Positions 8,796 to 20,449 of a stretch of DNA of 64,000 bases are shown one piece after another (position 1 is the stretch's first letter; each line of letters begins with the position of its first letter). Position numbers and translations under genes: made by a program. Below the pieces are notes generated by a model. It worked only from the letters and a program-made list of their open reading frames with translations. It was not told the origin of the DNA and made no database searches. Where the stretch lies: assembly GCF_015694405.1 (NCBI RefSeq), contig NZ_JADQDB010000007.1:62001-126000 (forward strand). The letters run 5' to 3'. Source of the stretch: Pelagibacterium limicola (lineage in GTDB: Bacteria > Pseudomonadota > Alphaproteobacteria > Rhizobiales > Devosiaceae).

Positions 8796-9653
8796 TCAGC
8801 CGTCACTGCGGCGTTTCAATGACAGGAAGCGATAGGTATTGGCCTTTTCGAACGCCTCGGGACTGCGATAATCGGCCTTGAGCCGCGCGACAATGTTCTC
8901 GCGCTCCGCCTTGGGCACGAAGAGCTTGTACAGCGCGTTTCCGATCCAGGCCAGTACCGGACGTCTGGCGCGCAGGAGCGAGATGAGCTGCTCGGCAAGC
9001 GGGGCGACGAAGCCGCGATAGACTTGCTGGTCGACGGCCATTGTCTGGGCTACGGCCGCCGTGACGTCGTGGTTTGTCTCCACCTCAAATCCCTGCGCGG
9101 CGATCCGTTCGAGAAACAACGAGTAGCGATGCCCTCCCCCCGGTTGCCGGTCGCCCGCATAGGCCTCGCTCCGGAAACAATCGGCAATGACGATCCGCCC
9201 GTTCGGGGCGAGAATCCGGTCGAGCTTTTCAAGACTCTGGTCGAGATCGACATATTGAAAGCTTTCCGAAAAGAGGCACACTTCATAAGGCCCCGTCTCG
9301 GAAAAATCCTCGAATTTGGTCTCGAATACCCCCCCGTTCGACCCCAGCTTGTCGCGCGCGATTTCCGCCTGGATATGGCTGGGGGTCACCATGTCGACGA
9401 CGTAACCCTTGTCGAGCAGGAGCTTGGCCATCTCCCCCGTGCCGCCCCCGATGTCAACAAGCCGTCGCGGCGGCGGCGGGATCAGGCTCAGCAAGAGATC
9501 GACATATCGTTCCTGCGCCCGGCGGAGCTGGGGGATATTGGGTCGTTCGCCCGGCTCCCAAAGCCCGTAATGAAGCCAGGGACTGTCGGCGAAGGTTTTG
9601 GCGACATGGACGTAGAGGTCCAGCCCTTCGGTCTTGGTGTCGATCTTGGCCAA
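8796..9653 (-). CDS. class I SAM-dependent methyltransferase, TTG start
   Basis: A protein of about 285 residues with a Rossmann-type methyltransferase core: motif I is [20 protein letters not shown], followed by an acidic loop and the later motif [14 protein letters not shown]. It resembles small-molecule methyltransferases of the mycosporine or ubiquinone type, but I cannot name the substrate. The long open frame runs back into ftsH, so the real start must lie after the ftsH terminator. The TTG at 9653 has GGAG 9 nt upstream and no in-frame ATG is available. It stands 92 nt before glmM on the same strand. Confidence 0.75.
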   Translation of the reverse strand: MAKIDTKTEGLDLYVHVAKTFADSPWLHYGLWEPGERPNIPQLRRAQERYVDLLLSLIPPPPRRLVDIGGGTGEMAKLLLDKGYVVDMVTPSHIQAEIARDKLGSNGGVFETKFEDFSETGPYEVCLFSESFQYVDLDQSLEKLDRILAPNGRIVIADCFRSEAYAGDRQPGGGHRYSLFLERIAAQGFEVETNHDVTAAVAQTMAVDQQVYRGFVAPLAEQLISLLRARRPVLAWIGNALYKLFVPKAERENIVARLKADYRSPEAFEKANTYRFLSLKRRSDG

Positions 9654-9697
9654 ACGCTTGGTCTCCGTTCTTTCCCGTGTGCCTAACCAAGCGACCG

Positions 9698-9735
9698 CCA
9701 AAAGACAAGGGCCGCATCCTGTCTGGATGCGGCCC
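9698..9735 (-). terminator. intrinsic terminator of ftsH
   Basis: A perfect 11-bp stem (GGGCCGCATCC with GGATGCGGCCC) around a five-base loop, followed on the minus strand by a T-rich run (TTGTCTTTT). It lies 21 nt after the ftsH stop codon and separates it from the methyltransferase gene. Confidence 0.8.
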
Positions 9736-9756
9736 CTGAGAATCAGGCTCTGGCGC

Positions 9757-11694
<1,938 letters not shown>

Positions 11695-11829
11695 TAAACC
11701 TGTCCAGCAAACGCGGGGATACGCGCGACATGTCTGGCGCGCGAAAGTTGATCCGAATGTAAGCCCGCCATTCTGGCGATACAAGGGCAAGGTGCCCGGT
11801 CGGTGGCCGTTTGCCGCAGTTTCACCCTG

Positions 11830-13089
11830 TCAGGTTAACGCAACGTGCCACACTTTGATCCGTTCATCGAAGATGCGCGCGCCCACGGCCAGCACGCGCT
11901 CTTCCTTGTCGCGGATTGTCGGCGCGGCCCTTAGCGCGGCAACCGGAACGTCCGGCGCGTGTCCGGCGAGTGCGATGAAGCCCTGGCGGGTCATATCGAC
12001 GCTCGGCTCGATGACAACGGGACATGGCGCCTGGACTGCAAACCGTCCATCCCAGATCGTCACCGCAAATGCTTCCATTTCCACCCTGGGGAGCCCCTTG
12101 CGGCCCGCTTCGCGGTAAACCAGAACATGGCCGGGTCCGGGCACGACGACCGCGCCCATCAACGTCGCCTGCGCGGGCGCCTTCCCCCCCACAACCTTTC
12201 CGTAAAGCGTCTCCACTGCCGAAAGATCGCCCCGCCGTCCGCCGCCGGCCCGCCGCAACGCCCGCCAGAACACCCTCAGCCCGGCTTCGTCCGGCACGCT
12301 CCCGAACACGCTCGCCGCGATATGGACCACGCCGAAATCATCGACCCGCACATCGGTTTTCCAGATGTCGTCCGCGATCTGCGCAGCCAGCCGGTCGAGC
12401 CGCTGCATACGCTCGGCGAACTGGGCCAGACGTTCGGGGGTCAACCCAGCTTTTTCCAGGCCCGGACGCATGGCCCGCCAGCGCGCCCGCTCATAATTGA
12501 GATCGGCATTGGTCGGATCGTCGGCAGCAACAAGCCCATGGGCATTCACGATTTCCACAAGGGTTTCCTTGCTGACGCCCAGCAAGGGCCTGTAGATACT
12601 TACGCCCTCGACCTCGGCGAATGGACGCATGGCACCGAGCCCTTGCGCACCGCTTCCATGAGCAAGCCGCATCAAGACGGTTTCGGCCTGATCGTTAAGA
12701 TGGTGCGCAGTCATTAGGATATCGGCTCCATCCTGCGCCATTGCCGCACCGATCATCCGGTAGCGCGCCGCGCGCGCCGCAGCGAGCAGCCCCGTCTGGG
12801 GTTTCTCCCCTGACCAGGTAAGAACCCTCACCTCGAAACCGCGCTCGACGGCGATCCGGCGAACGAGTTCTGCCTCCTGTGCCCCCTCGGGCCTCAGGCC
12901 ATGATCGACGGCATACACGATGGCGCCAGGAGCCTTTCCGTGCTCTCGCCAGGCGGCATAAAGAACCAGAAGCGCCAATGAATCGGGCCCACCGGATACG
13001 GCGAGCCCGATCTTGGTCCGGTTGGCGACAGGCTTGAACAATGCGTCCGGATCAAGTCCCGCCAGAGCGTCGCCCGTGGCGGTCAGCAC
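11830..13089 (-). CDS. tilS: tRNA(Ile)-lysidine synthetase
   Basis: Attaches lysine to the wobble cytidine of the CAU-anticodon isoleucine tRNA, changing it to read AUA; essential for decoding. The PP-loop ATP pyrophosphatase signature SGGPDS is at residues 32-37, followed by the N-type segments VYAVDHGLRPEG and MTAHHLNDQAETVLMRL typical of TilS. At 419 residues it has the central domain and a partial C-terminal region. The start is a GTG at 13089, and the gene overlaps the end of cpoB by 7 nt, suggesting translational coupling. Confidence 0.93.
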   Translation of the reverse strand: MLTATGDALAGLDPDALFKPVANRTKIGLAVSGGPDSLALLVLYAAWREHGKAPGAIVYAVDHGLRPEGAQEAELVRRIAVERGFEVRVLTWSGEKPQTGLLAAARAARYRMIGAAMAQDGADILMTAHHLNDQAETVLMRLAHGSGAQGLGAMRPFAEVEGVSIYRPLLGVSKETLVEIVNAHGLVAADDPTNADLNYERARWRAMRPGLEKAGLTPERLAQFAERMQRLDRLAAQIADDIWKTDVRVDDFGVVHIAASVFGSVPDEAGLRVFWRALRRAGGGRRGDLSAVETLYGKVVGGKAPAQATLMGAVVVPGPGHVLVYREAGRKGLPRVEMEAFAVTIWDGRFAVQAPCPVVIEPSVDMTRQGFIALAGHAPDVPVAALRAAPTIRDKEERVLAVGARIFDERIKVWHVALT

Positions 13090-14045
13090 CCGGCGCGTGC
13101 CTGTTCGCTGGCCACCCTGTCCTTGAAGGCCTGGGTGGAGTCGGGATAGCGGCGCAGCACTTCGCTATAGGTCCGGCACGCGGTGTCGAACTCGCCCGTC
13201 CCGTGGAGCGCAACGCCGAGTTTCAAGAGGATGTCCGGCGCGCGGGTGGAGGTGGGATAGCTCTCGAAACCGGTGAGCAGAACGTCTGCCGCCTCGTCGT
13301 ACGCACCGCGCTGGATCAGAGCGTCTCCGAGCCAGTACACGGCATCGGATGCCTGTGGATGGTCGGGGAAGAGCGAAACGAACTGGCGGAACTGGTCCTC
13401 GGCGAATGCATATTCGCCCCGCACCACGGCCTCGTATCCAGCCTGGTATTGGGCGTTGGCGTCGCCTTCGTTGAGCGGACGCTGATTGGGGTCGAAGCTC
13501 AGGTTGAGCGGCTGGGAAGGCGGCGTTGCGCCGAGCGGGCCTTCCGGCGCGCCGAGAATGACCCCATCCTGGCCGTAAACCTCGCTGGCATAAAGCCCGT
13601 CACCATTGGAAGGGGCATCGCCGTAAAGATCCTCGTCACCCATCAGCACGCTGCCATCGATTTCGACGGGGACATTGGAAAGATCGCTCGGAAGCTGGGA
13701 GTCTTGCGGTAACCGATCGGCAGGCATCGCGCCGCCGGAGGAGGTTACCGCATCAGATTCCCCCAGGCCACCGCCCTCCAGCTGCTGGAAGCGGAACTCG
13801 TTGTCCTCCTGCATCCTCTCAAGCAGCGTGTGGAGCTGCGTAATCTGGAACTGCATGCCCTCGATCTGGCCCGAATATAGGCGGACCTGCTCCTCGAGTT
13901 GATCGAGCCGCACCTGCATGGAAGCAAGGTCGTTCCCCTGCCCCTGCCCGGCAACGGTCATCGCGACCGTCAAAAGACCGGCCACACCGGCGACGGCAAG
14001 ACCCTGCCGCCCCCTTCTGACCAGACGTGAAACCATATTTGTCAC
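13083..14045 (-). CDS. cpoB: Tol-Pal system coordinator CpoB (YbgF)
   Basis: Periplasmic protein that in E. coli links the Tol-Pal machine with peptidoglycan synthesis at division. The 320-residue product has an N-terminal hydrophobic export signal (about 16-33), a coiled coil at about 40-90 (heptads in the stretch starting ASMQVRLDQLEEQVRLYSGQ), a disordered Gly/Ser/Asp linker, and a C-terminal TPR domain beginning ANAQYQAGYEAVVRGEYAFA with the motif PQASDAVYWLGDALIQRG. This layout is diagnostic. It sits directly after pal on the minus strand but behind a strong pal terminator, so it probably has its own promoter, and it is coupled to tilS. Confidence 0.92.
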   Translation of the reverse strand: MTNMVSRLVRRGRQGLAVAGVAGLLTVAMTVAGQGQGNDLASMQVRLDQLEEQVRLYSGQIEGMQFQITQLHTLLERMQEDNEFRFQQLEGGGLGESDAVTSSGGAMPADRLPQDSQLPSDLSNVPVEIDGSVLMGDEDLYGDAPSNGDGLYASEVYGQDGVILGAPEGPLGATPPSQPLNLSFDPNQRPLNEGDANAQYQAGYEAVVRGEYAFAEDQFRQFVSLFPDHPQASDAVYWLGDALIQRGAYDEAADVLLTGFESYPTSTRAPDILLKLGVALHGTGEFDTACRTYSEVLRRYPDSTQAFKDRVASEQARAGC

Positions 14046-14127
14046 GGGTGTATGCTCCTTGTAGCGCCCCTTTTTGTCCTCACGGACCGAATATAATCAC
14101 GGGCGGCAAGTAAAGCACCATTTTGGC

Positions 14128-14168
14128 AAAAAAGAAGCGCCGGAACCAAAATACGCGGCTCCGACGCT
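14128..14168 (-). terminator. intrinsic terminator of pal
   Basis: On the minus strand a 12-bp stem (AGCGTCGGAGCC pairing with GGTTCCGGCGCT through two G-U pairs) is followed by TCTTTTTTG. It lies 32 nt after the pal stop codon, between pal and cpoB. Confidence 0.85.
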
Positions 14169-14200
14169 ATGCCTCCAGTTAACGGAGCGTTCTTTACGTG

Positions 14201-14695
14201 CTAGTTTGTCAGCACAGTGACCGCGCGGCGGTTCTGGCTCCAGCACGAAATGTCGTTACAGATCGCCACCGGCCGTTCCTTGCCATACGACACCGAGGAG
14301 ATTCGGTTGGACGGGATGCCGCGCGAGACGAGGTAGTTGACCACCGCCGAGGCACGGCGCGCACCGAGCGCGATGTTGTATTCGCGGGTCCCACGCTCGT
14401 CGGCATGGCCTTCGATGACGATGCGATACTGCGAATACTGCTGCAGCCACTGGGCCTGCTTATCGAGGGTGGATTGGGCGTCGGCGGTCAGAACCGAGGA
14501 GTCGGTTTCAAAGAAAACCCGGTCACCGACCGAAACGAGAAACTCCTGCTGGCTGCCCGGAGGGCCACCACCCTCGCCGGGCCCGAGATTGCCCACCCCG
14601 GTAGAGGGTGTGCGCGCGCAAGCGGCGACAACGACAAGCAGCGCCACCATAAGGAAGCCTTTGCCAAGGCGATAAAGGGGCATGGTCGAACCCAT
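14201..14695 (-). CDS. pal: peptidoglycan-associated lipoprotein Pal
   Basis: Outer-membrane lipoprotein of the Tol-Pal system that grips peptidoglycan and helps draw in the outer membrane at constriction. The 164-residue chain has a lipobox VAAC with the acylated cysteine at residue 26, a Gly/Pro linker, and an OmpA-type domain with the binding signature ending IEGHADERGTREYNIALGAR. A perfect CtrA box lies 82 nt upstream of the start, arguing for cell-cycle control. The ATG at 14695 is used; ATG 14683 is possible. Order tolQ-tolR-tolA-tolB-pal-cpoB is intact, with extra spacing before pal. Confidence 0.95.
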   Translation of the reverse strand: MGSTMPLYRLGKGFLMVALLVVVAACARTPSTGVGNLGPGEGGGPPGSQQEFLVSVGDRVFFETDSSVLTADAQSTLDKQAQWLQQYSQYRIVIEGHADERGTREYNIALGARRASAVVNYLVSRGIPSNRISSVSYGKERPVAICNDISCWSQNRRAVTVLTN

Positions 14696-14776
14696 AGCGA
14701 GATATGCTCCAGATCGGAAGAATTGTAGTTACCGCTTTTACACCCCGTTATCTTAATCGCGGGTGTGCTGGTGTGG

Positions 14777-14791
14777 TTAATTGGCGCTTAA
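14777..14791. promoter_or_regulatory. predicted CtrA-binding site upstream of pal
   Basis: TTAA-TTGGCGC-TTAA matches the CtrA consensus perfectly. It lies 82 nt from the pal start codon and more than 250 nt from the tolB stop codon, so pal is the natural target. CtrA control of envelope genes, including Tol-Pal parts, is known in related bacteria such as Brucella. Confidence 0.7.
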
Positions 14792-14956
14792 TCGGGCGCA
14801 AATACGGCGCTCGCCGCGAGAACTTGCATTCCTGGGTCGGGTGCGGAGTGAGTGTTGCATTTGTGCCGAAGGGAAAGCCCCAACCGGGTGGCCTAAAGCC
14901 ATCCCGCCTCCCCCTTTTGCCTAGCGTGGGTGCCTGCTCGGCAGATATGGGACTAG

Positions 14957-14988
14957 AAAAACCCTCCCCTTGTAGGGGGAGGGTTTTT
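14957..14988. terminator. symmetric terminator hairpin after tolB
   Basis: AAAAACCCTCCCC-TTGT-AGGGGGAGGGTTTTT forms a long stem flanked by A and T tracts, so it could stop transcription on either strand. It lies 60 nt downstream of the tolB stop codon. Confidence 0.8.
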
Positions 14989-15046
14989 GGGAGAGGCGTG
15001 GTGCGTCACGCCCGAACCGTGGATATGTAACCCTGCCGCGAGAAGG

Positions 15047-16363
15047 CTAGGTCAGCAGCGGCGACCATGCCGGGTCGGACGCAAAGCCCTCGGTCGGCAC
15101 GCGGCGTTCGTTGCGGCCCCAGATGTCGATCGAATAGAGCGCCGGTCCATCGTTCCCGCCGGGATCGCGGAAGAACATGAGAACGCGCCCGTTCGGCGCC
15201 CAGGTAGGCCCTTCCGCGTGATAGGAGGTCGCGAGAATCCGCTCGCTGCCGCCATCGGGGCGCATGACGCCGATCGAGAACTGTCCGCCCGATTGCCGGG
15301 TGAAGGCGATGAGATCGCCCTTGGGCGACCAGACCGGGGTGGAATAGGACCCGTCGCCATAGGAAATGCGTTCCGCGCCGCCACCATTGGCCGACATCAC
15401 GTAGATTTGCGGACGCCCGCCGCGGTCGGACTCGAAAACGATCCGCTGCCCGTCCGGCGAATAGGAGGGCGAGGTATCGATGGCTGAACCGTTTGTCAGA
15501 GCGAAAGGCTGGCTCGAGCCGATGTCGAGCGCATAAAGGTTGGTCGTCGCCCCCTGCGTCACCGAAAAGGCGAGCCGGCGCCCATCGGGCGAAAAGCGCG
15601 GCGCAAAGCTCATCTGCCCGAACTGGCCGATGGACTGGTGCTGCCCCGAGGCGAGGTTCAAAAGGAAGATGCCCGAGGAATTCGGTCCGTCAAACGCCAT
15701 ATAGGCGATATTCTGCCCGTTGGGCGAAAGACGCGGTGTGATCGCTGCAAGCCGCCCATCTGTGAGGTACCGCGTGTTGAACCCGTCCTGATCCATGATT
15801 GCGAGGCGCTTGACGCGGTTAGCCTTGGGGCCGCTTTCCGAAACATAGACGACGCGCGTATCGAAATAACCCGTCTCACCGGTCAGCCCGGTATAGATCG
15901 CATCCGACGCCATATGCGCGATGCGGCGCCAGGAGTTTGCATCGGTTCCATAGGCCTTGCCGGTGACCTGCGCGCCGGCAGTCGTGTCCCAAAGCCGCAG
16001 ACTCGACTGGATCTGGGCCCCACGATTGACATCGCCCATCACCACCGCATCGGCACCGGTTCCGCGCCAGGATGCAAATTCCGGGGTCACATTGGGGTTG
16101 CCTACGCGTTGGGGGTACCCGGCAGGATCAATGACACGGAAAAGACCGGAATTGGCAAGGTTGTTGCGCACGACCTGCGCCACCTCGGCCCCGAAGGTTG
16201 CGTCGGCCGAGGAAAAATCGGGAATGGCAATCGGCATCGGCGTGAAGTTACCGCCCGTCACTGTAATGCGCAGCTGCGCCAGGACAGGGCTGGCCGCGAG
16301 CATCGCCGCGCCGGAAAGACCAAGCCTCAAAGCCGACCTGCGGGTCAATAGCGTCATTTTCAT
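15047..16363 (-). CDS. tolB: Tol-Pal periplasmic beta-propeller TolB
   Basis: Periplasmic partner of Pal and TolA. The 438-residue product has a signal peptide of about 29 residues ending LAQ, an N-terminal alpha/beta domain (about 30-170) and a C-terminal six-bladed propeller with repeated WD40-like motifs such as ISYGDGSYSTPVWSPKGDLI and PTWAPNGRVLMFF. Its signal peptide begins LLTRRSALRLGL, a possible twin-arginine motif, unlike the Sec signal usual for TolB. The ATG at 16363 has GGAG 4 nt upstream; the ATG two codons later has better spacing. It lies 176 nt after tolA. Confidence 0.94.
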   Translation of the reverse strand: MKMTLLTRRSALRLGLSGAAMLAASPVLAQLRITVTGGNFTPMPIAIPDFSSADATFGAEVAQVVRNNLANSGLFRVIDPAGYPQRVGNPNVTPEFASWRGTGADAVVMGDVNRGAQIQSSLRLWDTTAGAQVTGKAYGTDANSWRRIAHMASDAIYTGLTGETGYFDTRVVYVSESGPKANRVKRLAIMDQDGFNTRYLTDGRLAAITPRLSPNGQNIAYMAFDGPNSSGIFLLNLASGQHQSIGQFGQMSFAPRFSPDGRRLAFSVTQGATTNLYALDIGSSQPFALTNGSAIDTSPSYSPDGQRIVFESDRGGRPQIYVMSANGGGAERISYGDGSYSTPVWSPKGDLIAFTRQSGGQFSIGVMRPDGGSERILATSYHAEGPTWAPNGRVLMFFRDPGGNDGPALYSIDIWGRNERRVPTEGFASDPAWSPLLT

Positions 16364-16539
16364 TCGTCTCCATGTTCCGCCGGGTCACGTCCGGCAAGCC
16401 ATCCATCCGGGGGCTCAACCCCGGAGAGGCTGAATTCGTTTCGCTCCCTACACGTCAATCGTGTCGGAAAATCGATAGTTCGCGCCCTTTACTCCAACCG
16501 ATGCAAATGTGTCACTCCACATCTTCATTGCTGCCATTG

Positions 16540-17637
16540 CTAAAGATCGCGCGGATCGAACGTCACATCCACCTGCCGCCATTCCTCGTATTTGTCTGGC
16601 GGTAGCATGGTGTAGGGGCCGCATTGCTGCACAGCGCGCTGAGCGGCAAGCGCGGTCGAACGCACCAGATCGTCGGTGATCGCGGACAGGATCTGCGGCT
16701 GGCCGTTGACGGACCCGTTGGAATTGAGCGAGACGAGCAGGCGCACGACGAGCCCATCGGCGCTCATCGCGGCAATCGGCGGGTTCCAGCACCGGCGCAT
16801 CGCCGCCGCCAGCGCATCCTGCTCGGATTGGGTCAGCCGCGACGCCTGCCCCGTCGGACGGCCGAGCGCCTGCTGGCCACCCTGCCCGGTCGTTGCGCCA
16901 CGCGAGGTCTCGTTATTGATGAGGTCCTCGATGCGGTCGGCCCGATCCTGCGTGGTCTGCGAAGCGGTTTGCGTCGGTTGCTGCGGCGTCGGCGGCTGAG
17001 GGCGCGGCTGTTGTTGCTGCTGCTGCTGTTGCTGCTGTTGCTGGCGCTGCTGACGCGCAAATTCGGCGCGCAACTGCTCGACCGACGCTGTAACGCGGGG
17101 CGGCGTGGGCGGGACGATCTGCGGCTCGGGCTCGGGCGCAGGCGCGGGAGTTGCTACCACGGGGGGCGCCTCGACAGGCTGGGGCTCGGGCGCGGGTTCA
17201 GGTTCCGGTGCTGGCGCCGGTGCGGGCTCGGGAGCCGGTGCCGGCTGCGGCCGTGCGACAGGCGTAGGCGGGGTCGGCGGCTCGGGTTGCGGCTCGGGCT
17301 CCGGCGCTGGCGCAGGCTCGGGAGCCGTCTGGACAGTCGGCGCCGGCGTCACGACATCGGTGACCTCGGGGGTCGGCTGATCGGCTTCGGTATTCCCGGT
17401 GCGCTGGGCAAGCTCGGCCGGGTCCGGGGAGTCGACGGCAGAAGGCGCCTCGGTTTCGATGACATCGCTGTCGAGCGTACCGACGCGGATCGAGGAAAAC
17501 TCCTCGATCGGGATCAGGTCGATGGCAATGGAATCCACCATATTGGGCTCAAGTTGACGCCCGCCCGTGAGGTTTATCAACCCCAGGGCGATTAGCGTCG
17601 CATGGCCGAGCACCGATACGGTGGTTCCAAGTTTCAT
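16540..17637 (-). CDS. tolA: Tol-Pal inner-membrane linker TolA
   Basis: Spans the periplasm to connect the TolQR motor to TolB-Pal. The 365-residue chain has one N-terminal membrane helix (about 6-24), then a very long low-complexity arm of Pro-Glu/Pro-Ala repeats (about 90-185), a glutamine run of 13 near residues 198-215 encoded by CAG/CAA triplets, and a C-terminal TolA/TonB-like domain with RRCWNPPIAAM and VRLLVSLNSNGSVNGQPQIL. Most TolA proteins have an Ala/Lys-rich helical arm; the Pro-rich arm here is more TonB-like. It is 14 nt after tolR in the same operon. Confidence 0.9.
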   Translation of the reverse strand: MKLGTTVSVLGHATLIALGLINLTGGRQLEPNMVDSIAIDLIPIEEFSSIRVGTLDSDVIETEAPSAVDSPDPAELAQRTGNTEADQPTPEVTDVVTPAPTVQTAPEPAPAPEPEPQPEPPTPPTPVARPQPAPAPEPAPAPAPEPEPAPEPQPVEAPPVVATPAPAPEPEPQIVPPTPPRVTASVEQLRAEFARQQRQQQQQQQQQQQQPRPQPPTPQQPTQTASQTTQDRADRIEDLINNETSRGATTGQGGQQALGRPTGQASRLTQSEQDALAAAMRRCWNPPIAAMSADGLVVRLLVSLNSNGSVNGQPQILSAITDDLVRSTALAAQRAVQQCGPYTMLPPDKYEEWRQVDVTFDPRDL

Positions 17638-17651
17638 TTCCGGGGCCTGCC

Positions 17652-18110
17652 CTACTGCCCTGCCGGCAGTGCAGAAGCCTGTTCCGTAATCAATCCGATC
17701 CTCGAATATCCCGCCCCCGACAGCGCCCCCATGACTTGCATCACCGCGCCATAATTGGCCGTCGCGTCACCGCGTACATAAATGCGGTCTTCGGTGCTTT
17801 CGGCGCGTTCGGAAACGGCGGCAACCAACCCGTCCAGCCCGATCGACTCGTCGTCGATGAACACCGCGCCATCGGGCGTCACCGATACCGTGATCGGCGT
17901 ACGCGGCGTTTCCATCTCGCGCGCCTGCGTCTGGGGAAGGTCGATGGCGACGCCGACCGTCATCATCGGCGCGGCGACCATGAAGACGATGAGCAGCACC
18001 AACACTACGTCCACAAACGGGGTGACGTTGATCTCGCTCATCAGCCGGGCGCCCGATCCGCGCCTGCGGCGCCCGCCACCCCGGCCACCGCCTGAAACGC
18101 CCATGCCCAT
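17652..18110 (-). CDS. tolR: Tol-Pal motor subunit TolR (ExbD family)
   Basis: Stator component that works with TolQ to convert the proton gradient into movement of TolA. In 152 residues it has a Gly/Arg-rich cytoplasmic start, one membrane helix and a periplasmic ExbD domain. The proton-carrying aspartate lies in the segment NVTPFVDVVLVLLIVFMV at about residue 34. The gene start shares one base with the tolQ stop codon (TAATG), so translation is coupled. Confidence 0.95.
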   Translation of the reverse strand: MGMGVSGGGRGGGRRRRGSGARLMSEINVTPFVDVVLVLLIVFMVAAPMMTVGVAIDLPQTQAREMETPRTPITVSVTPDGAVFIDDESIGLDGLVAAVSERAESTEDRIYVRGDATANYGAVMQVMGALSGAGYSRIGLITEQASALPAGQ

Positions 18111-18823
18111 TACTTGCGGCTCCGCGCTTCGAGCTGGCGCCCGAGGATTGCAGCGAACTCATCGGCAAATCCCTCGAGCCGGCCCGAAAGCTTGTTCGCA
18201 TCGCCCGAGAGCTTGTTGTAGGCGATAACCGCAGGGATAGCCGCCACAAGCCCGATGGCCGTCGCAAACAGCGCTTCGGCAATTGGGCCGGCCACAACAC
18301 CAAGGCTGGCGCTTTGGGAAGCGGCAATCGATGAAAACGCGTTCATAATGCCCCATACCGTACCGAAAAGGCCGATAAACGGCGCCGCCGAGCCGACCGT
18401 GGCTAGAAAGGAAAGGCGTTTTTCGAGCTCTTCGCTTTCGCGCGCGATGGCAACATCGAGCACTTTGTCGAGCCGCGCCTGTACCCCGATATAGGAGGCC
18501 GCGTTCTGCTCGTGCGACCGCTTCCACTCCTTCATCGCCGCCACGAACACCGAGGCGAGCCCAGAAGTCGGACGCTGCGACAGGGTCTGGTAGAGTTCTT
18601 CGAGCGACTGCCCGGACCAAAAGGTCTTTTCGAACTGATTCATGTCCCGGCGCACACGCGTGAACATCATCGACTTGTCGATGATGATCGCCCAGCACCA
18701 GATCGATGCCGCCAATAGCCCCAGCATGACAAACTTGACCACGATATCGGCCATGAGAAACAGGCCGAGCGGTGAGAAGTCCGTATGGGCCGCCGCATTA
18801 CCCACTGCTTCCATAGCTTCCAT
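18110..18823 (-). CDS. tolQ: Tol-Pal motor subunit TolQ (MotA/TolQ/ExbB family)
   Basis: Three-helix proton channel subunit of the inner-membrane Tol motor. The 237-residue chain has a first helix at about 21-45, a long cytoplasmic domain, and two helices in the segments FLATVGSAAPFIGLFGTVWG and IAEALFATAIGLVAAIPAVI that carry the polar residues typical of the family. The ATG at 18823 is preceded by AGGA at 5 nt. It is separated from ybgC by 160 nt, so the tolQRAB transcript may have its own promoter in that gap. Confidence 0.95.
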   Translation of the reverse strand: MEAMEAVGNAAAHTDFSPLGLFLMADIVVKFVMLGLLAASIWCWAIIIDKSMMFTRVRRDMNQFEKTFWSGQSLEELYQTLSQRPTSGLASVFVAAMKEWKRSHEQNAASYIGVQARLDKVLDVAIARESEELEKRLSFLATVGSAAPFIGLFGTVWGIMNAFSSIAASQSASLGVVAGPIAEALFATAIGLVAAIPAVIAYNKLSGDANKLSGRLEGFADEFAAILGRQLEARSRK

Positions 18824-18983
18824 TTAGTTCCTATCCCCACGGGACGCACGGTTGCCCGCGCATAAAGACTGTCATTGCTGTGCGATGCGGGTCAAATTTG
18901 TCAAAATTAGGTGTCAAATGCCCGCAATCCGGGCGCCAACATGCGCTTGGGCTGCCCGTGCCATATTTATGGTCAAGGATTGG

Positions 18984-19405
18984 TTAAGAACCGCTCAACA
19001 GCGCCAGTAACGCTTTCGGGAGCCGCATGGGGCGCCCCCTCTCGTTCATCAGCACCGCCACCACCCGTGCGCGGGCAATGACCATGCCGTCCAGCGATAT
19101 CGTCTGATCGAGAACAAACCGCGCCCCCGTCGCCTCGGCCATGCGCGTCTCGATTTCGAGGAGATCATCGATATGGGCCGGCTTATCATAGGAGACCGTG
19201 ATTTCGCGCACCGCGAAAGCCAGTCCGTCCTTTGCCATCTGCGCATGATGGATTCCGTGCGCCCGCAGATATTCCGTCCGCGCCCGCTCGAAGAACTTGA
19301 GATAGGCGGCATGATAGACATTGGTCGAGAAATCAGTGTCCTCGAAATAGACCCGCACCGGAAACCGGTGTGCGCCGTCCTCTCCGAGTTCACCACCGAA
19401 TACGC

Positions 19406-19409
<4 letters not shown>
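18984..19409 (-). CDS. ybgC: acyl-CoA thioester hydrolase YbgC (tol-pal associated)
   Basis: Hot-dog fold thioesterase, 141 residues, commonly found with tol-pal genes and thought to act on acyl-CoA or acyl-ACP at the inner membrane. The catalytic region is the segment [20 protein letters not shown], with the family aspartate, followed by [14 protein letters not shown]. The gene starts within the ruvB stop codon (ATGA overlap at 19406-19409), tying division genes to the ruv operon. Confidence 0.93.

Positions 19410-20445
<1,036 letters not shown>

Positions 20446-20449
<4 letters not shown>

Larger units (their letters stand above)
14696..15046. other. pal-tolB intergenic region carrying the pal promoter
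   Basis: About 350 nt without a gene. It holds the tolB terminator hairpin (14957-14988) and a CtrA box (14777-14791) that belongs to the pal promoter region. The rest contains short G/C-rich imperfect hairpins, including one around 14890-14906, but no credible open frame. Confidence 0.6.

Noticed and set aside
16990-17350. The repetitive stretch as a CRISPR array or tandem repeat locus
   Set aside because: The periodicity is coding: Pro-Glu, Pro-Ala and Gln codons inside an intact tolA. There are no spacers.
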